From Hyphomicrobium sp. LHD-15 (GTDB lineage: Bacteria > Pseudomonadota > Alphaproteobacteria > Rhizobiales > Hyphomicrobiaceae), in contig NZ_JAVIFT010000002.1 in NCBI RefSeq assembly GCF_031157355.1, forward strand, positions 606,501 through 670,500: a DNA stretch of 64,000 nucleotides. The letters are read 5' to 3'. A program made the position numbers and the translations under genes. The notes under the pieces are model-generated. The model made no database searches. It worked only from the letters and a program-made list of their open reading frames with translations, and had not been told where the DNA came from. Positions 62,045 through 64,000 of the stretch are shown piece by piece; positions within the stretch are counted from its first letter, which is position 1; each line of letters starts with the position of its first letter.

Positions 62045-63484
62045 CTAGTCTTGGAGCACCCACGTGTCTTTGGTTCCGCCTCCCTGGCTGGAGTTGACGA
62101 CGAGAGATCCTTTTTTGAGCGCGACGCGCGTCAAGCCGCCGGGGACGAGGCGGACCTCGTCGCCGATCAGCACGAACGGCCGCAAATCGAGATGGCGGGG
62201 CGCAATGCCTTCGTCGACGAGCGTCGGGCATGTCGAGAGGGCCAGCGTCGGCTGTGCGATGTAGTTATCGGGCTTGGCTCTGACGAGTGCCCGGAATGTC
62301 TCGACCTGCTCTTTCGTCGAGGTCGGGCCTACCAGCATTCCGTAGCCACCCGAGCCGTGGACTTCCTTGACGACAAGCTCGGCCATGTTCTCGAGCACGT
62401 ACTTCAAGGCGTCGGGCTTGCGGCAATTGTAGGTGGGCACGTTCTTCAGGATCGGCGGGCGACCCATGTAGAACTCGATGATCTCTGGGATGTAGGTGTA
62501 GATCGCCTTGTCGTCGGCGATGCCGGCGCCTGGGGCGTTGACGATGGTGACATTGCCGGCGCGATAGACGTCGAACAGACCCGGCACGCCGAGAACGGAA
62601 CTCGGATCGAAGGTCAGCGGATCGAGGAAGGCGTCATCGACACGGCGATAAAGAACATCGACGCGGCAGAGCCCCTGCGTCGTCTTCATGTTCAGGTAGC
62701 CGTCCATGACGACGAGATCCGATCCCTCGACCAGCTCGACACCCATCTGGTCGGCGAGGAACGCGTGCTCGTAATAGGCGCTGTTGTAAATTCCCGGCGT
62801 CAGCACCGCGATGACCGGATCCCCGTCGAGCTTGTGAGGCGCGACGCTTTCCAGCGTCTTCAAGAGATTGTCCGGATAGGTTTCGACCGGAGCGACGCGG
62901 TTCTCCGCGAACAGGTGCGGGAACATGTGCATCATCGTTTCGCGGTTCTCCAGCATGTAGGAGACGCCGGACGGCGTGCGCGTGTTGTCCTCGAGAACGT
63001 AGAACTCGTTCTCCGCGGTTCGCACGATGTCGATGCCGATAATGTGGGAGTAGATGCCGAGCTCCGGCTCGACGCCGATCATCTCGGGCACGAAGGCGCT
63101 GTTCTGGATGACCAGCTCTGCCGGGATGCGCCCGGCTTTGATGATCTCCTGCCGGTGGTAGATGTCGTACATGAAGGCGTTCAAGGCTTTCACGCGCTGC
63201 TCGATGCCGGCGGAAAGGCGCCGCCATTCGGCGGCGGCGATGATGCGGGGCACGACGTCGAACGGGATCAGCCGCTCGGATGCCTCCGCGTCTCCATAGA
63301 CGTTAAAAGTGATGCCGGTTCTCCGAAACAGGAGTTCGGCTTCGGCGCTCTTTTTTCGAAGATCCTCGACCCGGACCGAGTCGAGCCATCCTGAAACTGC
63401 AGAGTACGGCTCGCGGACGCCCTGTCCGAAGCCGTTCATTTCGTCAAACGCTGGCTTCAATTCGGCGGCCCTGATTTGCTCCAT
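62045..63484 (-). CDS. circularly permuted type 2 ATP-grasp peptide ligase
   Basis: A 479-residue protein of the CP_ATPgrasp_1/2 (DUF404/DUF407) family. Conserved blocks: RTGITFNVYGDAEASERLIP, GIDIVRTAENEFYVLEDNTR, TPGIYNSAYYEHAFLADQMG, FDVYRAGNVTIVNAPGAG, ELVVKEVHGSGGYGMLVG and the C-terminal SSQGGGTKDTWVLQD. These enzymes are predicted to form amide bonds between amino acids without a template. It is the first gene of the operon alpha-E, transglutaminase, Anbu. The ATG is at the promoter-proximal end with a weak AGTGAAG ribosome site. Confidence 0.9.
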   Translation of the reverse strand: MEQIRAAELKPAFDEMNGFGQGVREPYSAVSGWLDSVRVEDLRKKSAEAELLFRRTGITFNVYGDAEASERLIPFDVVPRIIAAAEWRRLSAGIEQRVKALNAFMYDIYHRQEIIKAGRIPAELVIQNSAFVPEMIGVEPELGIYSHIIGIDIVRTAENEFYVLEDNTRTPSGVSYMLENRETMMHMFPHLFAENRVAPVETYPDNLLKTLESVAPHKLDGDPVIAVLTPGIYNSAYYEHAFLADQMGVELVEGSDLVVMDGYLNMKTTQGLCRVDVLYRRVDDAFLDPLTFDPSSVLGVPGLFDVYRAGNVTIVNAPGAGIADDKAIYTYIPEIIEFYMGRPPILKNVPTYNCRKPDALKYVLENMAELVVKEVHGSGGYGMLVGPTSTKEQVETFRALVRAKPDNYIAQPTLALSTCPTLVDEGIAPRHLDLRPFVLIGDEVRLVPGGLTRVALKKGSLVVNSSQGGGTKDTWVLQD

Positions 63485-63876
63485 GCTTCACTTATGGCAA
63501 GAGACGGGCCAATCGGGAGGCACGAGAAAAACCAAGCATTGCCGTGCTTTTCTCCAAGAGGTCCTGCCTATCCGATGATCATGTGCCCGGTGGCTGAGCG
63601 CGACGTGATCAATCTGTGGTCAATCGTATCGGCTCAACGCGGCTTGCCTCGCGCGGAGCATTGAATCACGAAACCCGGCTGTGAGCCACTGGCCGCGTTC
63701 CGTCGGTGCGGAATTTGTTGCGGGCAACCGGGGCGGGCGTCGAGCGTCTTTCACAACGGGGCTTTGGCGGCGCGTCGGTGCACCTGCTCGTGCGGGTTGC
63801 ACCTTTCTGTCCGTGGCGGGAGCATCCTGGCGGGTGCCTCTTGACGCGGGCGGGTTTCTGTTCTTTTATTTCTGTC
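63485..63876. other. intergenic region between the Anbu operon and the GbsR/MarR-type regulator
   Basis: This 392-base divergent gap should contain the promoters of the Anbu operon and of the regulator. No gene was supported; frames are short and Arg-rich. The only striking element is the palindrome at its right end (63866-63889). Confidence 0.5.
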
Positions 63877-63889
63877 ATGACAGAAATAA
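63866..63889. promoter_or_regulatory. perfect 24-bp palindrome spanning the start codon
   Basis: The half-site TTATTTCTGTCA is followed directly by its reverse complement, and the ATG of the next gene is at the centre (63877). There is no ribosome binding site before the ATG. Such a palindrome on the start of a MarR-type gene is a strong candidate for autorepression. Confidence 0.7.
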
Positions 63890-64000
63890 CAGTAAGACAA
63901 GAACCGCTGCCTCCCGCGATCGAGCGGTTCGTGGTGGCTTGGGGCGAGATGGGCGAGGTGTGGGGCGTCAACCGCTCGGTCTCGCAAATCCATGCGCTCC
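63877..64000 (+). CDS. GbsR/MarR family transcriptional regulator, N-terminal part (3' end outside window)
   Basis: The first 41 codons of a regulator cut by the right edge. After MTEITVRQEPLPP the block AIERFVVAWGEMGEVWGVNR and SVSQIHAL match the N-terminal helix and winged-helix start of GbsR/YvaV-like MarR-family regulators, in which this segment precedes the DNA-binding domain. Such proteins often control glycine betaine, osmolyte or multidrug genes. The ATG sits in the middle of a 24-bp palindrome and lacks a Shine-Dalgarno sequence, so the mRNA may be leaderless. Target and ligand cannot be inferred. Confidence 0.75.
   Translation, partial: MTEITVRQEPLPPAIERFVVAWGEMGEVWGVNRSVSQIHAL

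Overview
The window is a GC-rich, gene-dense chromosomal segment of an alphaproteobacterium, most likely of the order Hyphomicrobiales. This assignment is inferred from gene content: the def-fmt-truA block, a DUF1217 protein, DUF6894 and TolB/TPR proteins, Tad pilus proteins, an initiator tRNA of alphaproteobacterial type, and a lipid A / aminoarabinose-type cluster. A phosphoribulokinase and a fructose-1,6-bisphosphatase sit side by side without RuBisCO, which would fit an autotroph or a methylotroph. No insertion sequence, prophage or CRISPR array was seen.

Layout. 1-10 kb: the C-terminal part of a Pnkp-like RNA-repair phosphatase, the murein endopeptidase MepA, two alpha/beta hydrolases, a TerB-like protein, FolE, a short-chain dehydrogenase, a universal stress protein with an FNR/FixK-type box, and the minus-strand block def-fmt-(small secreted protein)-truA. 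10-19 kb: a retropepsin-like protein, a GT4 glycosyltransferase, a MATE transporter, RecR, AraC, MarR and GntR regulators, and a six-repeat DUF1217 protein. 19-28 kb: a TadE/TadG pair, a MASE1-PAS-PAS hybrid histidine kinase and a P-type cation ATPase. 28-31 kb: a COG0523 (CobW-like) GTPase preceded by a Zur-like operator, and small membrane or secreted proteins.

31-36 kb holds the most unusual metabolic unit: a GT61 glycosyltransferase, then a tight set of acetyltransferase, AMP-forming ligase, acyl carrier protein and type III PLP decarboxylase. The last three match the module known next to exosortase A systems, but no exosortase is present here. After the initiator tRNA come a PabB-PabC fusion, small membrane proteins, a secreted Lys/Gln-rich 24-residue repeat protein, HrpB, a DUF2147 protein, cyclopropane fatty acid synthase and ribulose-phosphate epimerase. 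46-52 kb is an envelope cluster on the minus strand: an LpxL-like acyltransferase, response regulator, histidine kinase, ArnC-like GT2, a lipid A N-terminal domain protein and an ArnT-like GT39. This resembles PmrAB-controlled lipid A modification.

52-64 kb: ParB-like and DUF6894 proteins, a TolB/TPR membrane protein, phosphoribulokinase and fructose-bisphosphatase, then an orphan PrtD-type ABC transporter membrane domain without its ATPase. This gene meets tail to tail the Anbu operon: proteasome-like Anbu, transglutaminase-like protease, alpha-E protein and circularly permuted ATP-grasp ligase, a predicted peptide synthesis and degradation pathway. The window ends in a GbsR/MarR-type regulator whose start codon lies inside a perfect 24-bp palindrome.
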